The position numbers and the translations under genes were made by a program. 22,376 nt of DNA from NCBI GenBank assembly GCA_045631445.1, contig JAZQUS010000142.1:1-22376 (forward strand), read 5' to 3'. The stretch comes from RGIG4608 sp045631445. GTDB taxonomy: Bacteria; Bacillota; Clostridia; Oscillospirales; CAG-272. The notes under the pieces were generated by a model. It was not told the DNA's origin. It was given only the letters and a program-made list of their open reading frames with translations, and made no database searches. This document shows, one piece after another, positions 6,381 through 13,017 of this stretch (position 1 is its first letter; each line of letters begins with the position of its first letter).

Positions 6381-7202
6381 ATGACATATAATGAGCTTAT
6401 TAGTCGACTTAATTTAATTTCGGGTGAAGATGGTGAATATGAGGCGCGCGTGTTGATTGAAAATTTCACAAAATTTTCTTATTCATATGTGCTTTGCAAT
6501 CGAGATGTTGACCTTTCTTCAAGTGAACTTTTATTGGCACTTGAAAAGAGAGAGAAGCATATTCCTCTTCAGTATATTGTTGGCAGATGGGATTTTTATA
6601 GACAGACATACAAGGTTAATGAAAACTGTCTTATTCCGCGTGCGGATACCGAGATTTTGGTTGAAAAAGCAATCGAGCTTTTGCCCGGTGGAGCGCATTT
6701 TGTAGATCTTTGCACGGGTAGTGGCTGCATAGCAATTTCAACCCTTTGCGAGAGAGAGGATACGAGTGCTCTTATGGTTGATAAATTTCCGCAAACCATT
6801 GAAATTGCTAAAGAAAATGCAATTTTGAACCAGGTTGCAGGTCGAGTTAAACCAATGGTTTTTGATATTTTAACCGACGAAAATATACTTGAAGGGCAAA
6901 CATTTGACGCGATTTTGTCAAATCCACCATATATTCGCCCCGAGGTTATCGAAACGCTTTCGGACGAGGTGAAAAAAGAACCGTATGCCGCGCTTTACGG
7001 TGGAGATGACGGTCTTATATTTTATAACAAAATTGTTTCCTCTTATTCAAGATTTTTAAAAAAAGATGGATTTTTCCTGTTTGAAATTGGATATGATCAA
7101 GCAAACGATTTGCGAAGAATTGCAAAAGAAAACGGGTTTGAATGTCAAATCTTTAAGGATTATGGCGGAAATGATAGAGTAGCTTTTTTAACAAAGCAAT
7201 AA
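6381..7202 (+). CDS. prmC: Peptide chain release factor N5-glutamine methyltransferase PrmC
   Basis: PrmC methylates the GGQ glutamine of RF1 and RF2 with S-adenosylmethionine, which speeds translation termination. The 273 residues are full length. An N-terminal helical domain (about 1-80) ends at HIPLQYIVGRWDFY. The SAM-binding loop is FVDLCTGSGCIAIS. The catalytic and substrate-binding motif N181-P-P-Y184 is in LSNPPYIRPE, and an ALYGGDDGL segment typical of PrmC follows. The ribosome binding site is weak (AAGAG about seven bases upstream), and I see no clear promoter in the AT-rich 110 bases before it. The gene is usually next to prfA; here it stands alone between two convergent minus-strand units. 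RNA or L3 methyltransferases of the PrmB type are less likely. Confidence 0.94.
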   Translation: MTYNELISRLNLISGEDGEYEARVLIENFTKFSYSYVLCNRDVDLSSSELLLALEKREKHIPLQYIVGRWDFYRQTYKVNENCLIPRADTEILVEKAIELLPGGAHFVDLCTGSGCIAISTLCEREDTSALMVDKFPQTIEIAKENAILNQVAGRVKPMVFDILTDENILEGQTFDAILSNPPYIRPEVIETLSDEVKKEPYAALYGGDDGLIFYNKIVSSYSRFLKKDGFFLFEIGYDQANDLRRIAKENGFECQIFKDYGGNDRVAFLTKQ

Positions 7203-7233
7203 AAAGCAGTCGCAAAAATTGCGACTGCTTTTT
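7203..7233. terminator. Bidirectional terminator between prmC and rluB
   Basis: A long perfect stem, AAAGCAGTCGCAA (7203-7215) with TTGCGACTGCTTT (7219-7231), closes on a three-base loop. It is followed by more T residues on the plus strand, and by symmetry on the minus strand. It overlaps neither coding region but fills the whole 32-base gap between the convergent prmC and rluB stops, so it serves both. Confidence 0.92.
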
Positions 7234-7234
7234 A

Positions 7235-7948
7235 TTATTTCTTTAACATTCTAATCTCATCTTTAGTGAGGTATCTCCACTTACCGCCCTCAAGATTACC
7301 AAGAGTAATACCGCCAATAGCAATTCTGGTAAGTTTAGCAACCTTTAAGCCGACCTGCTCGCACATTTTACGAATTTGACGATTTCTGCCTTCATAAAGA
7401 GTCATACGAAGAGTTGTAAATTTATCATTTTTAGAGATAAATTCCGTTTTAACAGGGAGGAGAATATATCCATCAACCGTCATTGAGGAGTTGAGAGTTG
7501 TCAACTGCTCAGTCGTAACCTTTCCGACAACGTCAACCTCATAAATTTTAGGTATTTCGTGGCGAGGATGAGTCAGTTTGTTTGTCAATTCACCGTCATT
7601 TGTCATAAGAATTAATCCTTGAGAATTGAGGTCAAGACGACCTACGGGATAAACTCGCGTACCGCATTTCACAATATCAGTAACGCAAATTCTGCCTTTT
7701 TCGTCCTTTGCGCTTGTAACAACGCCACATGGCTTGTTAAGAAGAATATAAACAAATTTATCTCCCTTTGGGGCTTCAATTTTTCTGCCCTTGTATTCAA
7801 CTATATCATTTTGTGGGTCAATTTTATCTCCAAGTTGGGCAACGGATCCGTTAACTCGAACCTTGCCCGCCTTGATTTCTTCCTCAGCTGCACGACGAGA
7901 GAGGATGCCACAATCTGTAAAATATTTTTGAAGTCTTATTTTTTCCAT
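7235..7948 (-). CDS. rluB: 23S rRNA pseudouridine synthase, RsuA/RluB family
   Basis: This enzyme isomerises a uridine in rRNA, most likely U2605-region 23S rRNA as in RluB. The 237-residue protein has an N-terminal S4 RNA-binding domain (about 3-50, RLQKYFTDCGILSRRAAEE). The catalytic domain has the motif VGRLDLNSQGLILMTNDGEL, with D106 as nucleophile, followed by YEGRNRQIRKMCEQVG. It is the last gene of the lon-to-rluB run. Its ATG lies inside the upstream carboxypeptidase gene (13-base overlap), implying translational coupling. In many Firmicutes rluB follows dacB-spmA-spmB; the spm genes are absent here. RsuA (16S rRNA) cannot be excluded from sequence alone, but this gene neighbourhood usually holds rluB. 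Confidence 0.9.
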   Translation of the reverse strand: MEKIRLQKYFTDCGILSRRAAEEEIKAGKVRVNGSVAQLGDKIDPQNDIVEYKGRKIEAPKGDKFVYILLNKPCGVVTSAKDEKGRICVTDIVKCGTRVYPVGRLDLNSQGLILMTNDGELTNKLTHPRHEIPKIYEVDVVGKVTTEQLTTLNSSMTVDGYILLPVKTEFISKNDKFTTLRMTLYEGRNRQIRKMCEQVGLKVAKLTRIAIGGITLGNLEGGKWRYLTKDEIRMLKK

Positions 7949-9075
7949 TGTTTAAAAATTCCTTTAATTAATTCTTTAATCCAAGATAAAATATTAAATT
8001 TGTAATTTACCTTTTCCACTTTTTCGCAAGATATTAGTGGAACTTTGGCAATTATTTTGCCATTTTGCTTGTAAATAACCTCACCTAAATTTTCGCCACT
8101 TTCAATCGGAGCAAAAACGAATTGCGGTGCATTAATTTGAATATTAATTTCTCCTGCGTTTTGGGGCAAAAATAGTGAAAAATCACTCGTTTTTGCATAA
8201 AAATAGCTCATTTTTCCTGAAATTATAGGTATTTTGAGAGAAATTTCATCAAAATGAACTCTTTCGTAATTCGCAAATCCAAAGTCAAAAAGGGAGGTGT
8301 GGTCCTGCCAATCGTTTGGCGCGTTAAGAGTTACCGCAATAAGTTTAAGTCCTTTGCGCTCAGCACAGGTCACAAGACACCTGCCACTCATTTTTGTGAA
8401 TCCTGTTTTACCAGCAATAATACCATCATATGAGTTAAGCAAGCGGTTGTGATTTATCATAACACGAGTCAAATCCTTATCCGATTGAACTACCTTTTTA
8501 TAGCAACCCGAAATATTCACGAACAAATCGTTTTTAATACAATAAGCCATAAGCTTGGCTAAGTCGATAGCGGTAGTGTAATGCCCCTCGTTATAAAGCC
8601 CGTGTGGATTTGTGAAATGAGTATTTGTAAGTCCAAGATTTTGCGCTTTTTGGTTCATCAAAGCAACAAAATTTTCAACACTTCCCGAAACCGCAATCGC
8701 AATAGCAACTGCAGAATCGTTTGCAGAGGAGAGAAGCAACCCGTAAATCAAGTTTTCAAAGGTAATCTCCTCGCCATTTTGCAGATATATCGACGAGCCC
8801 TCAACTCCAACCGCTTCCTTGGGTGTTTTTATAGCTTTGTCAAGTGAAATACCGCTTTCAAGTGCCAAAATGGCAGTCATAATCTTCGTGGTTGATGCCA
8901 TCGGCAATTGTTTTGTTGCATTTTTAGAATATAAAATACACCCGTTTTCTGCCTCGATTAAGCAGGCTGAGGTTGCGGAAATTTCACCAATTCTAACGTT
9001 CTCGGCATTTGCGTTAAAATTAATAAAAGCACAAAAAAGAAGTGCCAAAGCAATACATTTGATAAATACACGCAT
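7936..9075 (-). CDS. D-alanyl-D-alanine carboxypeptidase (DacB/DacF-like penicillin-binding protein)
   Basis: This low-molecular-weight penicillin-binding protein trims the terminal D-Ala from peptidoglycan stem peptides. The 379 residues begin with a signal peptide (hydrophobic core 5-20, likely cleavage after A-N-A24). The three active-site motifs are complete: S61-T-T-K64, S117-A-N119 and K223-T-G225. The PBP5-type C-terminal beta domain follows (about 265-350), and the end KELIKGIFKQWKK could be the usual amphipathic membrane anchor. Position upstream of rluB and downstream of ytfJ matches the spore-cortex enzymes DacB/DacF of Firmicutes. Which of the two it is cannot be settled here. The ribosome binding site GAGGTGAG lies inside a hairpin (9083-9121). 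The 3' end overlaps rluB by 13 bases. Confidence 0.93.
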   Translation of the reverse strand: MRVFIKCIALALLFCAFINFNANAENVRIGEISATSACLIEAENGCILYSKNATKQLPMASTTKIMTAILALESGISLDKAIKTPKEAVGVEGSSIYLQNGEEITFENLIYGLLLSSANDSAVAIAIAVSGSVENFVALMNQKAQNLGLTNTHFTNPHGLYNEGHYTTAIDLAKLMAYCIKNDLFVNISGCYKKVVQSDKDLTRVMINHNRLLNSYDGIIAGKTGFTKMSGRCLVTCAERKGLKLIAVTLNAPNDWQDHTSLFDFGFANYERVHFDEISLKIPIISGKMSYFYAKTSDFSLFLPQNAGEINIQINAPQFVFAPIESGENLGEVIYKQNGKIIAKVPLISCEKVEKVNYKFNILSWIKELIKGIFKQWKK

Positions 9076-9082
9076 AAAAACT

Positions 9083-9121
9083 CACCTCGGAATATTTTAT
9101 ATAAATATATAATCCAAGGTG
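9083..9121. promoter_or_regulatory. Hairpin covering the carboxypeptidase ribosome binding site
   Basis: On the minus strand CACCTTGG (complement of 9114-9121) pairs with CCGAGGTG (complement of 9083-9090), with one G-U pair. The 23-base AT-rich loop can itself pair further. The 3' arm holds the GAGGTG ribosome binding site and is followed by TTTTT just before the ATG at 9075. It is shaped like a terminator, yet it lies between ytfJ and the carboxypeptidase. It may act as an attenuator or a translational lock. On the plus strand the same structure is followed by six T, but no plus-strand gene precedes it. Confidence 0.55.
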
Positions 9122-9133
9122 GTTTTTTATTAC

Positions 9134-9565
9134 TTATTTAACTATTTCTTCTACCTTAACGTCACTATTTGGCTCTGTTTTTCCATCAAAGATATTTTTA
9201 ATTTTCTGAATTATCTCAGGTGAACGATCAAGAAGGTCGCAAGCCTGCTCTACGGGGTCAAGAAGAGTCTTTGCTTCAACGCTAACGAACTCAGTTTTAC
9301 CGTTTTTGTCGATAACGAGGAATCCAACGGGTGAGATACTCATACCGCTACCGCCACCGCCTCCAAACTTGGTTGCCTTTTTGGGCTGCGCGCCTGTGTC
9401 AAGACCGCCTGTAGCAAAGCCAACACTGAGCTTAGAGATTGGAATGATAGTAGTTCCGTTAGAAAGTGAGATTGGATTTCCAACTACTGTGTTGGAGTCA
9501 AGCATTCCCTTGATATTTTCAAAGGAGGTTTTGAACATTGAGTCAAATCTGTTTTCGTTTGCCAT
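9134..9565 (-). CDS. ytfJ: GerW/YtfJ family spore protein
   Basis: YtfJ (GerW) is a forespore-expressed protein of sporulating Firmicutes linked to germination; its biochemistry is not known. The 143 residues show the family pattern. The N-terminal MANENRFDSMFKTSFENIKG resembles the family's NINTIMGTTMENLKE-like helix. VVGNPISLSNGTTIIPISKL is the conserved beta segment. A glycine-rich loop (KFGGGGGSGM, about 80-90) precedes the SISPVGFLVI strand. A C-terminal acidic helical end is typical. Its start ATG at 9565 is preceded by AAAGGA (about eight bases upstream). It overlaps the 3' end of ytfI by 23 bases, matching the ytfI-ytfJ pair of B. subtilis. Its presence suggests, but does not prove, that the organism or its ancestor forms spores. 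Confidence 0.88.
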   Translation of the reverse strand: MANENRFDSMFKTSFENIKGMLDSNTVVGNPISLSNGTTIIPISKLSVGFATGGLDTGAQPKKATKFGGGGGSGMSISPVGFLVIDKNGKTEFVSVEAKTLLDPVEQACDLLDRSPEIIQKIKNIFDGKTEPNSDVKVEEIVK

Positions 9566-10199
9566 TGTTAGTTCCTTTCGGTGTATTAATTACACTAAAT
9601 TTATTTGAATATTTTAATATCATTTTGATAATGGTCGCAATAGCACCAAATATGCTTATTGAAAGGGAAATATTGATTTTTGCGATAGTTTTATCTGAGA
9701 GAAAATCAGGCTCGATTATAACCGATTTCCTTTTCAAACTATGGAGCTTTGTAAACTCATCTATATTATCAATAAGACAAGCCGCAGCAGTCGATACCGC
9801 ACCGTAGAGTATAGCGGTTTTGGCGGCGTCCCCCGACCCAACACTGATATGAAGCTTTGCCACCTTCACGTGCATATGGGGAGCGCACAAGTGTAGGAAT
9901 GATGATACTAAATTTGAAATAAGCTTGATGTTTTCGAGAATGGAATTCTTTTTCGTTTCCTCGCCAAGCTCTTTAATAATTGCAGTTGGTGATTCTTTTT
10001 CACCCTTTAGCATCTTTTCATATTTCTTTGGGTCAAATTTAACTCTTCCTTCGGGGAAAAGCCAAAATTTGAAGAAAAGAATTTTGAAATATACCTTCAA
10101 ATTATCTTCATAAACGATATGAATACTGCCGCGAATTGAAAGCACGATGCATATAAGCATAGCTAAACCGAGAAGTATATATAGCGCAATGATGGGCAA
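9543..10199 (-). CDS. ytfI: DUF2953 (YtfI-like) membrane-anchored protein, unusual start
   Basis: Function is unknown; DUF2953 proteins are found beside ytfJ in spore formers. The 218-residue frame has an N-terminal membrane helix (ALYILLGLAMLICIVLSI), a beta-rich region beginning IHIVYEDNLKVYFKILFFKF, and a central helical part with LCAPHMHVKVAKLHISVGSGDAAKTA, the typical family core. A second hydrophobic segment lies near the end (ISLSISIFGAIATIIKMIL). The start is uncertain. A stop codon lies 12 bases before TTG at 10199. GGAGG (complement of 10202-10206) is only two bases from that TTG, but eight bases from an ATC at 10193. The first ATG is at codon 14, inside the membrane helix. The coding end overlaps ytfJ by 23 bases. 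Confidence 0.8.
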   Translation of the reverse strand: MPIIALYILLGLAMLICIVLSIRGSIHIVYEDNLKVYFKILFFKFWLFPEGRVKFDPKKYEKMLKGEKESPTAIIKELGEETKKNSILENIKLISNLVSSFLHLCAPHMHVKVAKLHISVGSGDAAKTAILYGAVSTAAACLIDNIDEFTKLHSLKRKSVIIEPDFLSDKTIAKINISLSISIFGAIATIIKMILKYSNKFSVINTPKGTNNGKRKQI

Positions 10200-10230
10200 T
10201 TCCTCCTTTCAGGATGGTATTTTAAATAAA

Positions 10231-10830
10231 TTATTCTTCCTCGATTATTTCTTCACTCGGAGCCATAATTTCCATCTGCTCCTCACTAGCGCGAAGAAGC
10301 TCGATTTCAGGAAGCTCGTTAACGGACGTAAGACCGAAAACTCGAAGGAACTTGTCCGTCGTACCATAGAGCATTGGGCGTCCTGGAGCATCAAGTCGAC
10401 CACAGGCTTCGATAAGTCCCTTGTCGATAAGTGAGTTCATAGCATAGTTTGAGTCAACACCGCGCACAAGGTCCACAAAGCTTCGGGTAACTGGCTGATT
10501 ATAAGCAACGATAGCAAGAACCTCCATGGATGAATTTGAAAGATTTCCACCGCGTTTAATGCCAAGTGCTTCTTTTATAAGGGGCAAATGCGCCTCTTTG
10601 GTGCAGAATTGACAGGTTTCGGGGAACATCAAAATCATAATTCCGAAATCATCACTATTGTATTTTTCGGAAAGCTCACTAACGTAACGTTTAATCTCAC
10701 TTGGAGTTAAACCAAGCACCTCTGCAAGCTTTTCATATTTCATAGGGTATCCTGCTGCGAACAAAATTGCTTCAATAACAGCTTGGGGATTTTTAATTTC
10801 TTTAGTCTCTATATCTTTGATTTCATCCAT
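10231..10830 (-). CDS. scpB: Segregation and condensation protein B
   Basis: ScpB forms the SMC-ScpA-ScpB complex that condenses and segregates chromosomes. The 199 residues carry the two winged-helix domains of the family. The first begins AVIEAILFAAGYPMKYEKLAEVLG (about 15-38), where a lineage-typical ILFAAG motif is recognisable. The second contains SSMEVLAIVAYNQPVTRSFVDLVRGVDS (about 100-127), the strongest ScpB signature, followed by RPMLYGTTDKFLRVFGL. The C-terminal tail is acidic. Its ATG overlaps the scpA end by eight bases (ATGGATGA), so expression is coupled to ScpA, its binding partner. Confidence 0.96.
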   Translation of the reverse strand: MDEIKDIETKEIKNPQAVIEAILFAAGYPMKYEKLAEVLGLTPSEIKRYVSELSEKYNSDDFGIMILMFPETCQFCTKEAHLPLIKEALGIKRGGNLSNSSMEVLAIVAYNQPVTRSFVDLVRGVDSNYAMNSLIDKGLIEACGRLDAPGRPMLYGTTDKFLRVFGLTSVNELPEIELLRASEEQMEIMAPSEEIIEEE

Positions 10831-11605
10831 TATTGTTTTCCTCGTTCTTTTCGTTTTCTTCTTCAGGAACGTAATTTTCGTTTAGTGTAAATACAGTTGA
10901 TAAGCCGTAATTATCACCAATCTCCTCATCGTTTTCAACAAGGAGAATTCTTTTTGTTTTAACAAGCTCAAGAACACCGATGAATATTGCAATCATATCG
11001 GGGAGGGAAATGCTATCACTAACAAAATCCTCAAGTGTTTGATATCGATTTGAGGTCAAACGCGTCATGATTTGCAAAATCTTGTGTTCAACGGGAACGA
11101 TTGGTTTTGCAATCATTGGTGTGAAGGCATTTTTCTGCGCGTGTTCAAGTGCGTCATTAAAATCAACGATACGTTTCATTGCAATATATAGCTTTTCGGC
11201 ATCCTGATCTGCAACAAAGGTGCGGTCAACGGAAATTTCGTCCGTATCTTTGATTTGACGTCCTGAAAACAGTGCATAAAGGGGATGCATCTTAGAAGCG
11301 GCTTCTTTAGCTTGTTGATAACGCAAAAGGGCATCGGCAAGTTGCTTTCTTGGGTCTTCTTCATCCTCTTTTTCACGCGGAAGTAGGAGCTTACTTTTGA
11401 TAAGCATAAGATCACTTGCCATAACTATAAATTCGGAGGCAACCTCTAAATCCATTTGTTGTGCTTCAGTAATATATTGCATATACTGATCGCATATAAG
11501 AGCAATGGGGATATCTTCAATATTAACTTTGTTTTTGTGAATAAGGGTCAAAAGAAGGTCAAGCGGGCCTTCAAATTGATCAAGACGGTAAGTAATGCTT
11601 TCCAT
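10823..11605 (-). CDS. scpA: Segregation and condensation protein A (kleisin)
   Basis: ScpA is the bacterial kleisin that bridges the SMC head domains. The 260 residues begin with the hallmark RLDQFEGPLDLLLTLIHKNKV (residues 7-27). Then come DLEVASEFIVMASDLMLIKSKLLLP and a variable linker. The C-terminal winged helix is at LEDFVSDSISLPDMIAIFIGVLELVKTKRILL (about 195-227). The acidic, Asn-rich end is not conserved. AGGAG lies about eight bases upstream of the ATG. The gene lies between the site-2 protease and scpB, a common arrangement in Clostridia. Confidence 0.96.
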   Translation of the reverse strand: MESITYRLDQFEGPLDLLLTLIHKNKVNIEDIPIALICDQYMQYITEAQQMDLEVASEFIVMASDLMLIKSKLLLPREKEDEEDPRKQLADALLRYQQAKEAASKMHPLYALFSGRQIKDTDEISVDRTFVADQDAEKLYIAMKRIVDFNDALEHAQKNAFTPMIAKPIVPVEHKILQIMTRLTSNRYQTLEDFVSDSISLPDMIAIFIGVLELVKTKRILLVENDEEIGDNYGLSTVFTLNENYVPEEENEKNEENNNG

Positions 11606-11629
11606 TAAGAAAACTCCTAAAATAGTAAA

Positions 11630-12397
11630 TTATAATGTGAATTCAGGCAATTTGTTGAGAAACTCGTTGAAAACAACGCCAAGAAGATCCTCGGGCATTC
11701 CCGTAAGTGAATAAAGAATATCGGTCATTCCTTCATTCAAGAATAAAAGGGGCTTGTCAAGCATTCCCGTAGCAAAAATCACGATGAATCCGATCATAAT
11801 ATATCTTTCGTATTGCATTATTTTGAAATATGTTTCTGTGGGCAAAAAGATATAAGCAATTCTTGAGCCGTCGAGTGGCGGCAGGGGAATGAGATTGAAG
11901 AACATAAGGTTGATGTTAAGTGATATTCCAAGGAATAACATCATTGCTAAGAGTGATAAAACCAAGAAAAGCGTGTTTTCTTGAAGTGATTCGTCAATCC
12001 AATAATAATTGCCAATGATGGTGAGCGCGCCCTCTGAGATGGAATTTATGGCAATAAGCGTAATTCTCAAAAGAATTGTAAAGATAATTGCAAGGCAGAG
12101 GTTTGAAATTGGACCTGCTGCAGCACTTATAGCCATGTCACGTCTTGGATTTTTGAAATTTCTTGTGTTGATAGGAACAGGATTTGCCCAACCCACTCTG
12201 AAAAAGAGCATTGAAATAAATCCAAAGGGATTGATATGCTTAAGTGGATTTAGAGTTAATCTGCCAAGATTTCTTGCCGTTGGGTCCCCAAGTCTGTTTG
12301 CAACATATCCGTGTGCCGCTTCGTGAATGGAGAGTGAAAATAATACTGCAGGTAGAGATAGTAGCATTATTGGCAAGTTGTTAAAGAAGTCTAACAT
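11630..12397 (-). CDS. Site-2 protease family membrane metalloprotease (M50)
   Basis: Members cleave substrates within the membrane; the natural substrate of this small YwhC-type group is unknown. The 255 residues have about five to six membrane segments. The zinc motif is H25-E-A-A-H29 in SLSIHEAAHGYVANRLGD, and the third ligand is in NLIPLPPLDGSRI (D176). The GDPTARNLGRLTLNPLKHI segment is characteristic of the group. There is no PDZ domain, unlike RseP. AAGGAGGT (complement of 12402-12409) overlaps the engB stop, so the gene is coupled to engB. In many Firmicutes this gene precedes scpA, as here. Confidence 0.93.
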   Translation of the reverse strand: MLDFFNNLPIMLLSLPAVLFSLSIHEAAHGYVANRLGDPTARNLGRLTLNPLKHINPFGFISMLFFRVGWANPVPINTRNFKNPRRDMAISAAAGPISNLCLAIIFTILLRITLIAINSISEGALTIIGNYYWIDESLQENTLFLVLSLLAMMLFLGISLNINLMFFNLIPLPPLDGSRIAYIFLPTETYFKIMQYERYIMIGFIVIFATGMLDKPLLFLNEGMTDILYSLTGMPEDLLGVVFNEFLNKLPEFTL

Positions 12398-12407
12398 AGC
12401 AACCTCC

Positions 12408-13010
12408 TTATAAATTTGTGTATTTAAAAATTTCCTTGAGTAGCTCGTTTTTGCCCTCTTTAGTATGTGAGGAAAAAGGAATAACGAGAGTGCCTTCGGC
12501 TAAAACCTCGTCGTTGGCGATTTTTTCAAGTTGAGCCAATCTATCGGTTTTGTTAAGCTTATCAACCTTAGTGGCAACAACTATATATGGAATACCTACC
12601 TGATTCAAGAAATCAATCATCATAGCATCATCGTTTGTTATACCCACCTTACAGTCAACGAGCTGAACAACGAGTGAGAGAAGGTCAATATTTTTGTTTT
12701 GAGTAAAGTAACCATCGGTAAGACCCGACCAAACCTGCTTGTTTTCAAGGTTGCGCTTCGCATAGCCATATCCTGGAAGGTCAACCAAAAAGAGCTTTTT
12801 GTCAACGTCGTAGAAGTTTATTGTGATGGTTTTACCCGGCATAGAAGAAACACGCGCGAGTGATTTTCTTCCAAGAATTGTGTTTATGAGTGAGCTTTTT
12901 CCAACGTTTGAACGTCCTGAAAAAGCGACCTGCTTCATAGGATCAGTTGGAAACTGCTTTGCAAGTCCCGCGCTGATGCGGAGGGTTGTGTTTTGAATAT
13001 TAACTGCCAT
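12408..13010 (-). CDS. engB: Ribosome biogenesis GTP-binding protein EngB/YsxC
   Basis: EngB (YsxC, YihA) is an essential GTPase of 50S subunit assembly. The 200 residues are full length. The G1 motif is GRSNVGKSSLIN (G32-K38-S39). The G2 threonine lies in PGKTITINFY. The G3 motif is D77-L-P-G80 in VDLPGYGYAKR, the defining EngB signature. The G4 motif is TKVD in VVATKVDKLNK, and SSHTKEGK is the G5 region. It follows lon by seven bases, with AGGA overlapping the lon TAG stop. The lon-ysxC pairing is widely conserved in Firmicutes. Confidence 0.97.
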   Translation of the reverse strand: MAVNIQNTTLRISAGLAKQFPTDPMKQVAFSGRSNVGKSSLINTILGRKSLARVSSMPGKTITINFYDVDKKLFLVDLPGYGYAKRNLENKQVWSGLTDGYFTQNKNIDLLSLVVQLVDCKVGITNDDAMMIDFLNQVGIPYIVVATKVDKLNKTDRLAQLEKIANDEVLAEGTLVIPFSSHTKEGKNELLKEIFKYTNL

Positions 13011-13017
13011 AAAAATC

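Noticed and set aside
9083..9121. Plus-strand terminator
   Set aside because: The structure followed by six T fits a terminator on the plus strand, but no plus-strand transcription unit precedes it.
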